The position numbers and the translations under genes are program-made. The notes beneath the pieces are model-generated. The model worked only from the letters and a program-made list of their open reading frames with translations. It was not told where the DNA came from and did no database searches. A stretch of DNA of 58,017 bases from Welwitschia mirabilis (lineage: Eukaryota > Gnetophyta > Gnetopsida > Welwitschiales): assembly GCA_051453625.1 (NCBI GenBank), contig JBOZIK010000001.1, forward strand, positions 113,731,113 to 113,789,129, in the 5' to 3' direction. Numbering within the stretch: position 1 is the first letter of the stretch; every line of letters starts with the position of its first letter. Shown here in pieces: positions 12,414 to 23,106 of the stretch.

Positions 12414-12626
12414 CTAATATTTTCTACTTTGAAAAATGTCTTCGTTACCTTTCTCCTCTTGCTCTGTTTGGATACTTTTGAGTTTCTTCTTAGTTTTAGC
12501 TTTTGATTCAAACATTTCTTTATCTTTCCTTCTCCAATATCTTTTATGAGCCTTTAGGATATTGAGGCCTCTGTATAAAAAGGTTATAAGTTGGATTTTA
12601 TCATATTGTACTAATATTTTTTCCAA
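12414..12626 (-). pseudogene. LINE ORF2 linker between endonuclease and RT
   Basis: A 70-codon stretch remains open on the minus strand, rich in Lys, Glu and Gln (for example 'KRYWRRKDKEMFESKAKTKK'). Position and composition fit the helical linker between endonuclease and RT in plant L1 elements. It is a surviving fragment of ORF2, not an independent gene. Confidence 0.6.
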
Positions 12627-12679
12627 TAGTACTCTAGTTTTTGTTTGGTTAATCTAATACTATTCCATATGAAATGGAG

Positions 12680-13370
12680 TTTTCGGGGATGAGATTGCTT
12701 GCATTCTAAACTTGATAGGATGGTGATCCGAGGTAATTCTGTTCAAACCATAGGCTTCAAGTGAAACTTTAGCTAGATCCTTCCCAGTGAGAACTCTATC
12801 AATCTTAGATATTATTAGATCTGTACCTGCTCTTCTATTTGATCATGTGTATTTTCACCCAGTAATAGAGACGTCTGTGATGGAGTATCTTATAAAAAAA
12901 TCTTTTAGTATCGAGGCACCTCTATAATTCTAGTTATCACCCTTTGATTTTTCCCAATGATGAAGACATTAGTTGAAGTCATCCAATATAAGCTATTTAG
13001 ATTTATCTGCTACAGTCCTTTAAGCTTCTTTCAATATAGTGGCCTTGTCTTGATTATGCTGCAGACTATAAATATTTATGGCAGTTTACTCTTCATTTTT
13101 AAGAAGAATTATGATGTAGTTCTTACTGCTGTGAATTAGATCTACCTATTTTTTGGTAGAAATCAGAAGGTCATCAGAATTGCCTTGGGCTGCAATGGTG
13201 AAAGATGTCCATTACCGTCCTAGATTTATCTTTTCCATATCATTTTTTTTATCTTTATTTGTTGTAATAAAACTAAATTAATATTATATTAACTAATCAG
13301 ATTTTGTAGGGTCTTTTTCTTATAGGAGGATCTTAATCCCCTGTAATTCCCTATGAGACAATTCATTAGG
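12680..13370 (-). pseudogene. LINE apurinic-type endonuclease domain
   Basis: The N-terminal nuclease of LINE ORF2 nicks the target DNA to prime reverse transcription. The minus strand gives 'NYRGLRSSYKKKTLQNLIS' near 13350, corresponding to the family's N-C-R-G-L start. 'ILDDFNWCLHHWEKSKG' near 12990-12940 (one stop) corresponds to the G-D-F-N block. The catalytic 'SDHHPI' lies at 12731-12714, with Asp and His retained. Several in-frame stops separate these blocks. Confidence 0.8.
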
Positions 13371-13699
13371 GGTGTTTTCACCCCTTTCTGAATTCTTGTC
13401 CTTTCCTTAAGGTATTTTTGATAGTGGCTTGGGAGCTATTTGTAATGTTCTCTGTCATTTCTCATTCTTAGAAGATTCTATTACTAGGCCTTCCCTTCAT
13501 TTGAGTTTTTACTTTATTGGATTTATCATCATTTAGAGGTTGTTGGTATTATTCTCGTCCATGAGAGGTTAAAATGATTATGCTTCTATTCCGATACTTT
13601 CTTTTTCTTGCTTTTCTTAAGAAAAATACTAGTACTTTTTCCACTTTATTCCTTCTTTTTCTTATGTTAGCATATGTTCTAATTATAACTTATTTTCCC

Positions 13700-14560
13700 A
13701 CAAGAAGTGTAGGTTTCTTTTTGCCTTTCTTCATTATCAACCAGTCTTTTTCGACATTCTTCATGTAGATGACCCAATCTTCCATAACATGAGCATTTCT
13801 TTTTAGGAAGAGCACATATTCCAGAGAGGTCTCCTTATTTTCCATAGACTATGCAAGGAAGCAGAAGGTGCTCATATGTGATGTCAAATCATAAATACCC
13901 CATTTAAATCTAAATTTTATAGATTTAATCTCCTTAGTAACCTCGAGGCTCATCCAAACATAGAATCTAGCCAACACTAGTCTTGTCTATTCAATAGTAA
14001 TTCTGTCAAGTTTGATCAGTTCTCCAAACTAAGCCACCATTCTTCTTAATAGATCTTCATCTCAAAACTCCAGAGAGAACTTGTGGATGTGGATCTAAAT
14101 TAGAAGTCTCTTAAATAGATTTAGATCTGATTACACCCCCGACATCCATTTGGATAGGGCAGGTCCTAGAATGCCAAAAAACTATAGTCCTTTTGCAATT
14201 ATTTTGTCTTGATCTTGTTCATTATCTAGTTGAAATAATACTAGCTTTTTTGGCATTGAAATAATGTCAAATTTGCTAACTCTTGTTTATTTTATAACAA
14301 CCCATTCACAGATCCAATCCAACCTTAGTTGAGAACCGGATGAGACAAATTTGTCGATTAGGCTAAATATGAGATTCTTCTCGATTTTACTACATGCATC
14401 TTCATTAATGTTCAAAACTAGGAATTTCCCTTCTCTAAAGAACTAAGTATTCTCTGTATTGGGGCCAAACCCCTCAAAAATATCCTAAAATCTGACCTGA
14501 ACTACAAAATAAAATAATCCCATAACTTACCTAAGGAATGTTTGTCTTATGGTTGAAATT
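13700..14560 (-). pseudogene. LINE ORF1: DUF4283-like region and zinc knuckle
   Basis: ORF1 proteins of plant L1 elements bind RNA and DNA. The minus strand reads a DUF4283-like region from about 14260: 'LFQLDNEQDQDKIIAKGL', then 'FFGILGPALSKW', 'DEDLLRR', 'IKLDRITIE' and 'TRLVLARFYVWMSLE', joined by stops at positions that are usually Trp or Gln. A knuckle follows at 13795-13754. Its second cysteine is now tyrosine (TGT to TAT), while the glycines, His and last Cys remain ('CSCYGRLGHLHEEC'). The product is non-functional; the assignment is well supported. Confidence 0.8.
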
Positions 14561-16739
14561 GCCCCCATGCTCTATGACTAGGGACTAGAACTATCCTTAC
14601 TGATCTGTGATCCTCTAAGCCTTGCTCCCTTCTATGCTCTAGATTCACCAAGATCCACTGAACCTCTTAGAGCTTTAAAACCCTCCTATTATTAACATAT
14701 AAACCTAATAAATCATATATATTTAAAAATAAAAATGAAAAAGAGAATCAACTTGATTATTTAGTTTAAATTATTAAAAAAATAGTAAGAACAAATTACC
14801 TGATGATGCTAAAAACATGCTTATTAATATCATGGAAAAATATTAATTTTAACATTAAATAAAATAATATTTATTATATTAAAAATCTAAGCTTATAATA
14901 TTTTCCATTGTATATAAATGATTCATTATTGTCAATCATGTCTTGAAGTCAATTCAAGTGCATTAACAAATTAAAATCAAGATAACTTACAAACTAATCA
15001 ACAACATATTGACATAAATAAACCTTTATTTAACCTTAATCTAAAGGCATTAATAAATGCATTTATATAGTGTCTATGATAGGTAATAAGTCAAGGTCAA
15101 AACTCATAAGTAAATAATGATAATAGTCAGCCTAAAAAAGAAGTAGGCATGAGGAAAATTATTCAAATCATTATTAAGTTAGATTCATAAAAGTTTGCAG
15201 GAGATTTAGATCTATCTAAAGTAAAAGAATCATTTAGTGATATTAAAAATAGCAAAGAATCTAATGAATATGAAAAGGTTTCTTTATCTGTTTACATGTT
15301 ACAATGAGAAACTAACCTATGATGGAACATAAAAATGATAAAATCTAGGTGATGTGGAACATCCATGGCTAGCATCTAAGAATATTTTTAAGAAAAAGTA
15401 TATCATTAAATTCTATATTCATCAAAAGGTTATTTAATTCTAGAATCTACTAAAAGCTCTAAATGTAATAATAGCATCTCATAAATAAAAATTTTTGGAG
15501 TCATTAAGATACATATCACATGTGCATAGTCTTCTTTCTTCTGTTACTACTGAGATATCCGTGTTCCACTTTAAAACTTTAGTAGAAGCCATAAATAAAG
15601 TAAACATAGTAAAATAAACTTAACAAAAATATAAGAAAATACAAAATTGAATTTTTCCTATAGATCCTATATTTAATTGAAATCAATTATAAATATCACA
15701 TTGAAATAAAAATTAGAATTTCAAGAAAACTAACATTAGTAATTATAAAAATGGAATTCAAAATTCCAGTCAACATAAACCTACATAATTTAAAAGAAAT
15801 TGGAATGTTCTTAGTTGAATTAATATGATTAATTAGCCATAAAAATCCAATTTCTAGTAGATTACTATCTAAATTCATTATCAAAATTAATATAGTAATG
15901 AATTATAATGCTTCAACTATAAAAGAAATCATGGAGTTCAAAAATGTCCACTATTTACTAAGAAATATTTCAAATAATAATTAGAAATCCTTAAGGATCA
16001 TAAGATGGCTTCACGCATTGGTAGATAATCGAAAGATTCAATTTTAGAGCTCAGTCAAAGAAGATAAATCTTTATTTAATAATAAAGAAGTAATAAATTT
16101 ATTTTTTTATGAAGCAACTCATTTTTTATATCTTCTAAAGTTTTTTCATGAGAAAAATTATGTTATGCTTTAATTAAAGAACATATAGAGGATGAAAATG
16201 GGTTCATATCTAGGGTTAAATAAGTTCAAAAGTTTTCTTTATTCATAAGCATGAAATATTCTTAAATTAAACTAATTATTATTAACCTAGGAAAATATGA
16301 TATTATTTTAGACTGAATTGGTTAATGTAGAGTAAGGTAGTTATAAATGATGAAAAGCATCAACTAGAGATGATAAACCATGATCAAAAATTAATCTTAC
16401 AAAATCATTCCAAATCAAATATGGATACCTTAACCAAATATAAGCATATAAGAAGGGAAATTAAAAATGAATTATTAGTTTATATGATTTTTCAAAAATT
16501 AACCAACATAAAGGAATAGAAACTTCAAAAAAGAATATACCAATAATTTAAGATTATGTTAATATATTTATAACACAGTTATCAAGAATGATAGCACTTC
16601 ACAAACTTGAGTTTTCTATTAATTTTATTTTATAAGATCAACCAATTTCCAAGGCACTATACAAAATTTATCCTATATAAATGAAAGAATGAAAAATATA
16701 ACTTGATAATATTTTATCAAAGGGTTTGATTAATCCTAG

Positions 16740-17240
16740 TATATTACCATGATAAGAACATGTGTTATTTACAAAAAAAGAGGATGGAGTATCTAGGTTA
16801 TTCATTAATTATATATAATTGAATAAAGTTACCATTAAGAATAAATATGAACTACTAACAATAGATTTTTTTAAAAATAAACTTTAAGAAGATAAAGTAT
16901 TTTTAAAAGTTTATTTAAAATCTAAAGATCATCAAGTTCAAATTAAGAACTAAGATATTTATAAAATAGCTTTTATAAATTACTATGGGCACTATAAGTC
17001 CACTATCATGCCTTTTGATTTAACTAATACCTCTTATAGGTGTATTTTATCCTTAGGTAATTGTATTTATTAATAAATCCTCATTTATTCTAAATCTTAT
17101 GATAAAGATGATAGAAACTTGAGAACAATAGTGAAAACCTTAAAGAAACATCAATTATATGCTAACATGAAAACATGTTTCTTTTGAAAAGAATTCATAT
17201 AATTTTTAGATTATGTGGTATTGAAGGAGGGCATTTTAAT
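16740..17240 (+). pseudogene. Element J reverse transcriptase
   Basis: Translation gives the Ty3/gypsy RT blocks in order: 'VLFTKKEDGVSRLFINY' near 16760, 'LNKVTIKNKYELLTIDFF' near 16820, 'KDHQVQIKN' near 16930, 'YGHYKSTIMPFDLTNTSY' near 16985-17035, then 'LRTIVKTLKKHQLYANMKTC' near 17115-17180 and 'FLDYVVLKEGILIN' near 17200. The catalytic box at about 17065-17080 is lost: the first Asp reads as Asn in one frame and a 1-base deletion follows. Stops and frameshifts occur throughout. Confidence 0.85.
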
Positions 17241-17479
17241 TAATCTAGATGAAGTTAAAGTACTTATAAAATGTTTAGTACCTATAAATGTTATAATAGT
17301 AGAAGCTTTCTCGACCTTACTAGGTTTAGTTGATCATCAATTTCTTAAAAATAACTTCTCCCTTAATATGTCTTTTAATGAAAACTAAAGACTTTTAATG
17401 GATAAAAAAATGTCAGCAATCCTTTGTTAATTTTAAATATTTCTTAACTAGTATTCTAGGTTTAGTAATTATAGATGAT

Positions 17480-17860
17480 TCTAAAACTTTTTAGTTTATA
17501 CTGATGCATTAAGAGAATGTCTTAGAGCTATTTTTGAATAAGATCAAAAAGTAATATCTTATGGACTGAAACAACTTAAGATAAATGAGAGAAATTACCC
17601 TACCCACTATTTTGAATTACCCATCATAATATTCACATTAAAGTTTAGGAATCATTATCTCTATGGTGTCCATTTTTGGATTCATCACAAGAGTCTAAAA
17701 TACACTTTTACTTAATAAAACTTGAACCTTAAGCAAAGAAGATGGATACAATTTATTTGTGATTATGATCTTGAAATTTTATATTATGAAGGAAAAGGAA
17801 ATAAATTTGCAAATTATCTTAATAGATGTGGCTATCTTAAAGTAATTATGAAAATTCAAA
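17480..17860 (+). pseudogene. Element J RNase H
   Basis: The RNase H that degrades the RNA strand during reverse transcription is still readable: 'VYTDALRECLRAIFE' near 17495, 'ISYGLKQLKINERNYPTHYF' near 17550, 'HYLYGVHFWIHHKSLKYTF' near 17650-17710, and 'WIQFICDYDLEILYYEGKGN' near 17740. This block is the best-preserved coding part of the element, with only a few stops. The Asp of the VYTDA box is present. Confidence 0.85.
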
Positions 17861-17949
17861 GGTAGATATCTACTATTATTATGAAGGTTAAAATAAAGAC
17901 GAAAATTGCTAAAAATTAAAGGATCAATTAAAAAATTTTAAAAATTCAA

Positions 17950-18620
17950 TATAGTATAGTAGTAATTTAGATGGTATTATTATATTTAAAGAAAGGTCTT
18001 TCATCTTTAATGTATTAAAAAATGAAATAAAAACTTTGTTGGTTATGAATAAAAATAGATGTAGCAAAATATATATCAAAGTATATAAATTATTAGCAAG
18101 TTAAAGAAAGGAATATAGAAGGGTTACCCTATCCTAATGATGTTTTAATATATAAATGAGATGTGTTTTACATGAAGTTTATCTTAAATCTTTCAAAAAC
18201 TCAAAGGAATGATAACTAAGTTATGGTTATAATTAGTAGAAAAACTAAGCTAGCACAATCTATCCTAATAAAATTAACTTATGGTGCTAAAATTATAGTG
18301 AAGGTATTTATTCAACATATTATCCATTTGCATAATATACTTTAGTAATTATATTTGATAAAGATTTAGCATTTAGCTCTAGTACGAATTATAATTAGGC
18401 TTAGGCACCAAGCTAAATATTAGTTATACATTTTATCCTTAAATAGATGGTTAATTAAAAAGGAGTAATCAAATTTTAAAATATCTTATTAAAGCACGTG
18501 TTTTACATAAGCATCAAAGTTGAGAAGAATATTTATCATAGGGGAATTTTAATATAATAAAAATTATCAAATTTCAAGTCAAATGGCTTCATTTATAATA
18601 GAAAATATAGGGCTCCTACT
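17950..18620 (+). pseudogene. Element J integrase
   Basis: Fragments of the integrase follow RNase H directly: 'EGLPYPNDVLIYK' near 18118 and 'ISRKTKLAQSILIKLTYGAK' near 18230, with 'IQHIIHLHNI' shortly after. They match the Ty3/gypsy catalytic-core landmarks. The catalytic residues cannot all be located because stops and indels break the frame. The 18620-19630 stretch that follows holds no recognisable domain and would be the element's 3' region. Confidence 0.65.
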
Positions 18621-19637
18621 ACATGAATAGAACCTATAAAAATATTTATAATAGAATAAAAATATTATAAGAAATGAAAAAAATGAGAATAATTAAGAAT
18701 AGACTTAAAGAATTAGTAGATGCAAAAATATTTTTAAAGATAAGATCTTGAATTTGAAGTTAGTAATCATATATTCCTTAAATTATTAACATTTTAATCT
18801 CACTTATTTATCATAAAAGGATTAAATGTACACTAGCAAGCCAACTAGTTTTATTTGCAAGATCTCTCTATAAATAAAATAGAAAATACAAGAATCAAAT
18901 ACTACATTACTTTTTAAGTAATTTCCAAAATTCCAGAGGTATATGTAGGAAGGGAAAAGATATCCAAAAATGAAGGAGGAATAATATTGAATGAATAATA
19001 TCAAAAAAAAGTTACATGAAGGTAATTAAATAGCATTCTAGCCTTAATTCTTTTCATAATCATAAGTGTAATCAATGATACCAATAAATTTCTAGGCATT
19101 TATTACCTTTCATAGTTTTTTTAGAGATATTAGTAAGATAACTTAGGCCAAGGATTGCCAATTAAATGGTTAATGTAGATGGAAAAGATGTAGAAAATGA
19201 AACACTTCCAGACCCTCCCACATGACTAAACGATGAACTTAATTATAACTTATTCTAACTATAATAAGTCAAAAATACAATAGAAAATTTGCAATGCTAT
19301 AAAATCAAAGAAAAGAATGGTAGACTTAGAGAGATGAAAAATAAGAAAAGATTACTATGTTAATGTATAGTATTTTATTTTATGGATAACAAATGAAAAA
19401 AAAATTATTTCTTTAGGATTCCTCTCTTTAAAATCATTTATATGTTATTAAAATATTCATAGTATGTTATTATTCAATTTCTACTACTTCTAGAATTTGC
19501 ATGACCTTTTTAGGCCTTGTTGGTCTCTCCATACACTAAAATGAAATGACAATAGCTAGTAATATAGAGTATTAGTAGCATATGTAGCCTAATGAGCATT
19601 TATTGATAGTAATTAATCTAATGGAAAAATTAAGAGT

Positions 19638-20500
19638 TGTTATTATTATATGAGCATATTTTATTCATTGTCATTCACCCCTTTAATTTGATTTACCTAG
19701 TTACTTTTTACCACTTTATCATTTTATTTATTGCTTTCCACCTTCCTTTTCACCACCAACATTTAATCCTAAATTTAAATCATGTCTACCTCTTTCTATA
19801 CATGTCTACCTTATATTTTTCCCTTTACATCATATACTATCATTTAAAATTATTCCTGAACATACCATTAACTTCATCCTTTTATCTTGAGCTCCCATCC
19901 CATGTTCTCTTTATCTAATATACATTAGTTCTTAAAACACGTAACTTACCTATTCCCCTTTTCCCAATTTTTATAAAAGAAAAAAAGACAAAAAACCCAA
20001 TTCCTCATATTTGATCCAAAAAAATTCATAAATTTGACTGTCACATTTTTTACTATTTCAACTTTTAATTTATTTACTTAACCCCTTTAAATTCATCACC
20101 CCTCTCTTTTCCATTATGCATGGAATCCATAAAAAATGGTCATAAGTGTCTCTTGGTTACCACTCATGGCCATCCAGCTTTAGTTTCATGCTATGGTAGA
20201 GTCTCTTCTATGACCTATGCAAGACACTTTATAAGAAGAAGCATAGTTATGAAGCAAAAGATATAGTGAAAGGGGGTTTAAAAATAGAGGGAAAGAATCA
20301 ATTGTGAATTTCTTCATGAAAGTATTTCAGCCACCACTAATAGTCATTCAAAAATTTCTTTTACATAGACCTTTAGTAGCATCCTATACTTCATTTTCAT
20401 AAATAGGTGCCTCAGGCTGACTTTTCTCAATACTCTTGTAATGAATCCTACTTCTAAACTTAGTGTTATGATTAGTGATTTTGCAAACATTTCTACACTC
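19638..20500 (+). repeat. LTR of element J (same family as element I)
   Basis: Positions 19650-19760 align with 40790-40903, which lies directly after a polypurine tract. Shared text includes 'gagcatattttatt' against 'aagcatgttttatc', then 'ttaatttgatttacctag' against 'ctaatttcattaacctag'. The start is therefore the LTR start, close to 19638. The right end could not be fixed, and 20500 is a guess. An open frame at 19637-19918 is a low-complexity by-product. Confidence 0.55.
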
Positions 20501-20509
20501 GAAGCTATG

Positions 20510-21080
20510 AGGATGTAGACTAAAGAACCTTGGGCCTTTTTCGTTTTAGCACCTATTGAATTTATTAAAAATGGCTAATAGAATTAATATAAGTGGAAGA
20601 ATGAATGTATAATAAATGTGAAAAAATATCAACCCTCTTACTTTTTATAAGAATCATAGCATTGAATATTAAGAAATCTTAATCTCTAAATCTTGCCTTG
20701 TGAGTTACCACTTATTATACTCTCTAATCTTTTAGAATCTTCAATGCAAATGCAAAGGCACATATGATATAGTCCTTTAATTATCTAGAGTATGATGGTA
20801 ATGCTAGTGTTATGCCATTTTAGTCATCATTGAATTATAAAGCTCAAGATTTAGTGCATAGCTAGCTATCAAGCATTTTTTTACTATACTACTATAACAA
20901 AGCTCATGTGTTAATGAAGCTTTATAATTAATCACATAGCAAATAACTCTTCTAATTGAGTATACTCTTTGCATTGGATATCTTTTACAAAAAGATGAAG
21001 CAATCGTCACTGACAAATTTCTTCATTAATTCATGTATATGCTTTTAGTGTATAGAGGTTCTAGAGAAAGGAATAAATAA
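20510..21080. other. Unassigned DNA
   Basis: No gene, repeat or signal recognised. The short minus-strand open frame at 20810-21016 has no recognisable domain. Confidence 0.4.
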
Positions 21081-21266
21081 CTTTACAAATTGTGTGTCTA
21101 ATTAATCCTACATAGGTATCATTTTAAATTTAAATATTTACCTACTTATCAGGTTGGACATGGGGAAAGCATACCCAACAATTTATATCTCAATTTATAT
21201 GCTAACTACTCATATAAATTAGAAAGCCATTAGGAAGAGTTGAACCTAAGAGTAGTCAACAATCAT

Positions 21267-21279
21267 GGCTCTGATACCA
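21267..21279 (-). other. Met-tRNA primer-binding site of the small TRIM
   Basis: Minus-strand TGGTATCAGAGCC, complementary to the 3' end of plant initiator-methionine tRNA. It starts two bases after the LTR end. Confidence 0.85.
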
Positions 21280-21281
21280 AT

Positions 21282-21388
21282 TGTTAATATCCATCATCAT
21301 CACACTAAGAGCTGTGAATTAGGTAAAATCTAAAGCCTTTTATATTTACCCACTTGTCAAATTGGGCATTAGGAATGCATATCCAACA
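21282..21388 (-). repeat. 5' LTR of the small TRIM
   Basis: 107 bp, TG...CA on the minus strand, directly before the PBS. The other LTR copy at about 21091-21180 is shorter and more diverged. Confidence 0.75.
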
Positions 21389-21511
21389 ACTATTTTCACA
21401 TTCCCTTAATGTTGATACTATTTTTCTAATTTCCTCTCTTGGTGTTTTCAAATAATAAAACTAGATTATGATTGTATTTGAGACTTCTTTTTTCCCTTCT
21501 TTAAGGCATTA

Positions 21512-22065
21512 TGTTAAAAATTAGTGTAACTTACTGGAGTTATCTTTGTAATTTCTATTAATTATTTCACTTCCTACTGTTATGGGTAGCTTTAATTAGA
21601 TAGCATTTCTATTAGTAGGAAGCTTGTTAGCAGCTATTTACATGAGGCCCATTCATGTGTTGTTTTTCTATCTTTTAATAATAAGTTAGTTGTTCATATC
21701 TTTTTATTAGTTATTAATATGAGTTGAGTTAGTGGAGTTAGTGGGTTATTTACTAAAGAGAAGAAAAACTATTAGTGGAGTTAGTGGGTTAGTTACTAAA
21801 AAGAAGGAGAACCATTATTGAGTTTATTCCTTTGTATGCTTATATAAGGCTCTATAGTTGCATCAAATAACTATGGCTCTCTTTGGAGCATGACTCCCTT
21901 TAGAGTATGACTTCTTTGGAAGCATTCATTTTATTTAAAATAAATAAGACTCCCTTTGAAGCATTTATTTTAGTTTTGTTTTTGATTTTTGTGAGATATC
22001 TTCTATAGAATACACTTCATCTTTTAAATTTATATTTAGTGTTTTGATCTCTTATTTTTTTAACA
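21512..22065 (+). repeat. 5' LTR (554 bp)
   Basis: Begins TGTTAAAAATTAGTG and ends TTTTTTTAACA. It contains an internal near-repeat (TTAGTGGAGTTAGTGGGTTA at about 21730 and again at about 21772), a TATA-like TATATAAGG at about 21840, and four AGCATG- or AGTATG-type repeats (TTTGGAGCATGACTCC and relatives) at 21880-21965. These features recur in the 3' copy. Confidence 0.9.
21840..21848 (+). promoter_or_regulatory. Putative TATA box in the LTR
   Basis: TATATAAGG in the 5' LTR; the matching site in the 3' LTR is TATATAAGG at about 22877. It lies roughly 220 bp before the LTR end, a plausible place for the element's start of transcription. Inferred only from sequence. Confidence 0.5.
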
Positions 22066-22076
22066 TGGTATCAGAG
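22066..22076 (+). other. Met-tRNA primer-binding site
   Basis: TGGTATCAGAG immediately follows the LTR's terminal CA, the standard plant copia-type initiator-Met PBS. Confidence 0.9.
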
Positions 22077-22158
22077 TGGAAAAGGTCTTGAGTGAGAAAG
22101 AATATGGACTTACAAAAGGGATATCACGTGCAAGTTTAAGTAAAAGACATATTAAAGG

Positions 22159-22416
22159 AGAAAAGCATGTTTCTAAGGAAGGAGACTTCGACAGCTTAGA
22201 GAAGTGGTAGAAAAGAAAGCCATAAAAGAACAAAGTTTGTCTTGTAGCAACGACATGAAGTTGTAGCATCTTTTTTTTTTTATTTTTTTTTATTTTTTTT
22301 TTGAGAAAGCATGTTTCAAAGGAAGGAGACTTCGGTAGCTTGGTGAGGTGGTAGAGAAGGCAACCATGAAAGCATAGAGTTTACCTTGTGTTGATAACAT
22401 GGAGTTATAGCATCTT
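22159..22416 (+). repeat. Internal duplication of the small element
   Basis: Two copies of about 115 bp lie at 22159-22275 and 22304-22416. They share 'aaggaggagacttcg'-type text and end with 'gttgtagcatct' and 'gttatagcatct'. They are separated by a T-rich tract with a few A interruptions. Together they account for most of the interior. Confidence 0.8.
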
Positions 22417-22539
22417 TCCTTTTACTGAAGGATGAGTTCATTTTTGAGAGAGAGAATTTCATGTAGGATCTAGAATTGTAGTATCTTTATTCACAAAAAA
22501 TTTAATACTTTTAAAAATGCTCGATGTTATTGATTATAG

Positions 22540-23101
22540 TGTTAAAAATTAGTACAACTTACTAGAGTTATCTTTGTAATTTTTGTTAATTAGTTCACTT
22601 TCTATATTTATAGCTGGACTAAGTCTTGATTAGATAGGATTTATATTAGTACAAAGTTTATTAGTAGCTATTTACACGAGGCTTATTCACATGTTATTTT
22701 TCTATCTTTTAGTAATGAGTTAGTTGTTATTATCTTTTTTGTTGGTGGTTAATATGGATTAAGTTAATGGAATTAGTGATGAAGTTACTAAAAAGAATAA
22801 GAACTATTAGTGAAATTAGTGGGTTAGTTACTAAAAATAAGGATAACTATTATTGAGTTTATTCTTTTATATGACTATATAAGGCTCTCTAGTTACATCA
22901 AATAACTATAACTCTCTTTGGAGCATGACTGTCTTCAGAGTATGACCCTTTTTAGAGCATCCATTTTATTTAAATTAAACATGGCTCCCTTTGGAGCATT
23001 TGTTATATTTTTGTTTTTATTTTTGGTGAGATATCTTCTACAGAATGTACTTCATCTTCTAAATTTATATTTAGTATTTTTCTCTCTTATTTTTTTTAAT
23101 A
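22540..23101 (+). repeat. 3' LTR (562 bp)
   Basis: Copy of 21512-22065, beginning TGTTAAAAATTAGTA. It ends TTTTTAATA where the 5' copy ends TTTTTAACA: the terminal CA has become TA by a C-to-T change. The boundary is fixed by the CATTA target duplication. Confidence 0.9.
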
Positions 23102-23106
23102 CATTA

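Larger units (their letters stand above)
10450..14620 (-). mobile_element. L1-type LINE, decayed
   Basis: A non-LTR retrotransposon on the minus strand has its domains in the expected order. ORF1 (DUF4283-like region, then a CCHC knuckle) lies at 14560-13700, the endonuclease at about 13370-12680, a linker at 12626-12414, and RT with its downstream region at about 12300-10500. Each part carries scattered stops, many explicable as TGG to TAG or TGA, or CAG to TAG. No clear poly-A tail or target duplication was found, so the ends are approximate. Confidence 0.85.
14700..20500 (+). mobile_element. Ty3/gypsy element J, decayed
   Basis: A plus-strand LTR retrotransposon. RT, RNase H and integrase remnants run from about 16740 to 18600, and an LTR begins near 19638. 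The first 2 kb (14700-16740) should hold gag and protease, but I recognise no motif there, and the 5' LTR was not identified. The polyprotein style (RT with '..KKEDG..RLFINY', integrase after RNase H) is the common plant Ty3/gypsy pattern, distinct from the Athila-like elements further right. Confidence 0.75.
21091..21388 (-). mobile_element. Very small TRIM-type element (about 300 bp)
   Basis: On the minus strand, an LTR of 107 bp (21388 to 21282) begins TGTTGGATATGC and ends ATTAACA. It is followed by ATTGGTATCAGAGCC, a near-perfect initiator-Met tRNA PBS. After about 100 bp of interior a second LTR-like copy begins at 21180 (TGTTGGGTATGC). The shared block is 'CCCAACAA' plus 'TTTACCTACTTATC' against 'TTTACCCACTTGTC'. 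The interior has no coding capacity, so it must be mobilised in trans. The left end (about 21091) and the target duplication are unresolved. Confidence 0.75.
21512..23101 (+). mobile_element. Non-autonomous Met-PBS LTR element, complete, with TSD
   Basis: A complete small LTR retrotransposon of 1590 bp with LTRs 21512-22065 and 22540-23101 and an interior of only about 475 bp. The target duplication CATTA is perfect (21507-21511 and 23102-23106). The PBS TGGTATCAGAG at 22066 directly follows the 5' LTR. The interior has no gag or pol frame, so the element would depend on an autonomous copia-type partner. The LTRs share long stretches but differ at many positions, so the insertion is old. Confidence 0.9.

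Noticed and set aside
22066-22076. tRNA-Met-like sequence
   Set aside because: Only the 11-bp complement of the tRNA 3' end is present, directly after an LTR; it is a primer-binding site, not a tRNA gene. The same applies to 21267-21279.
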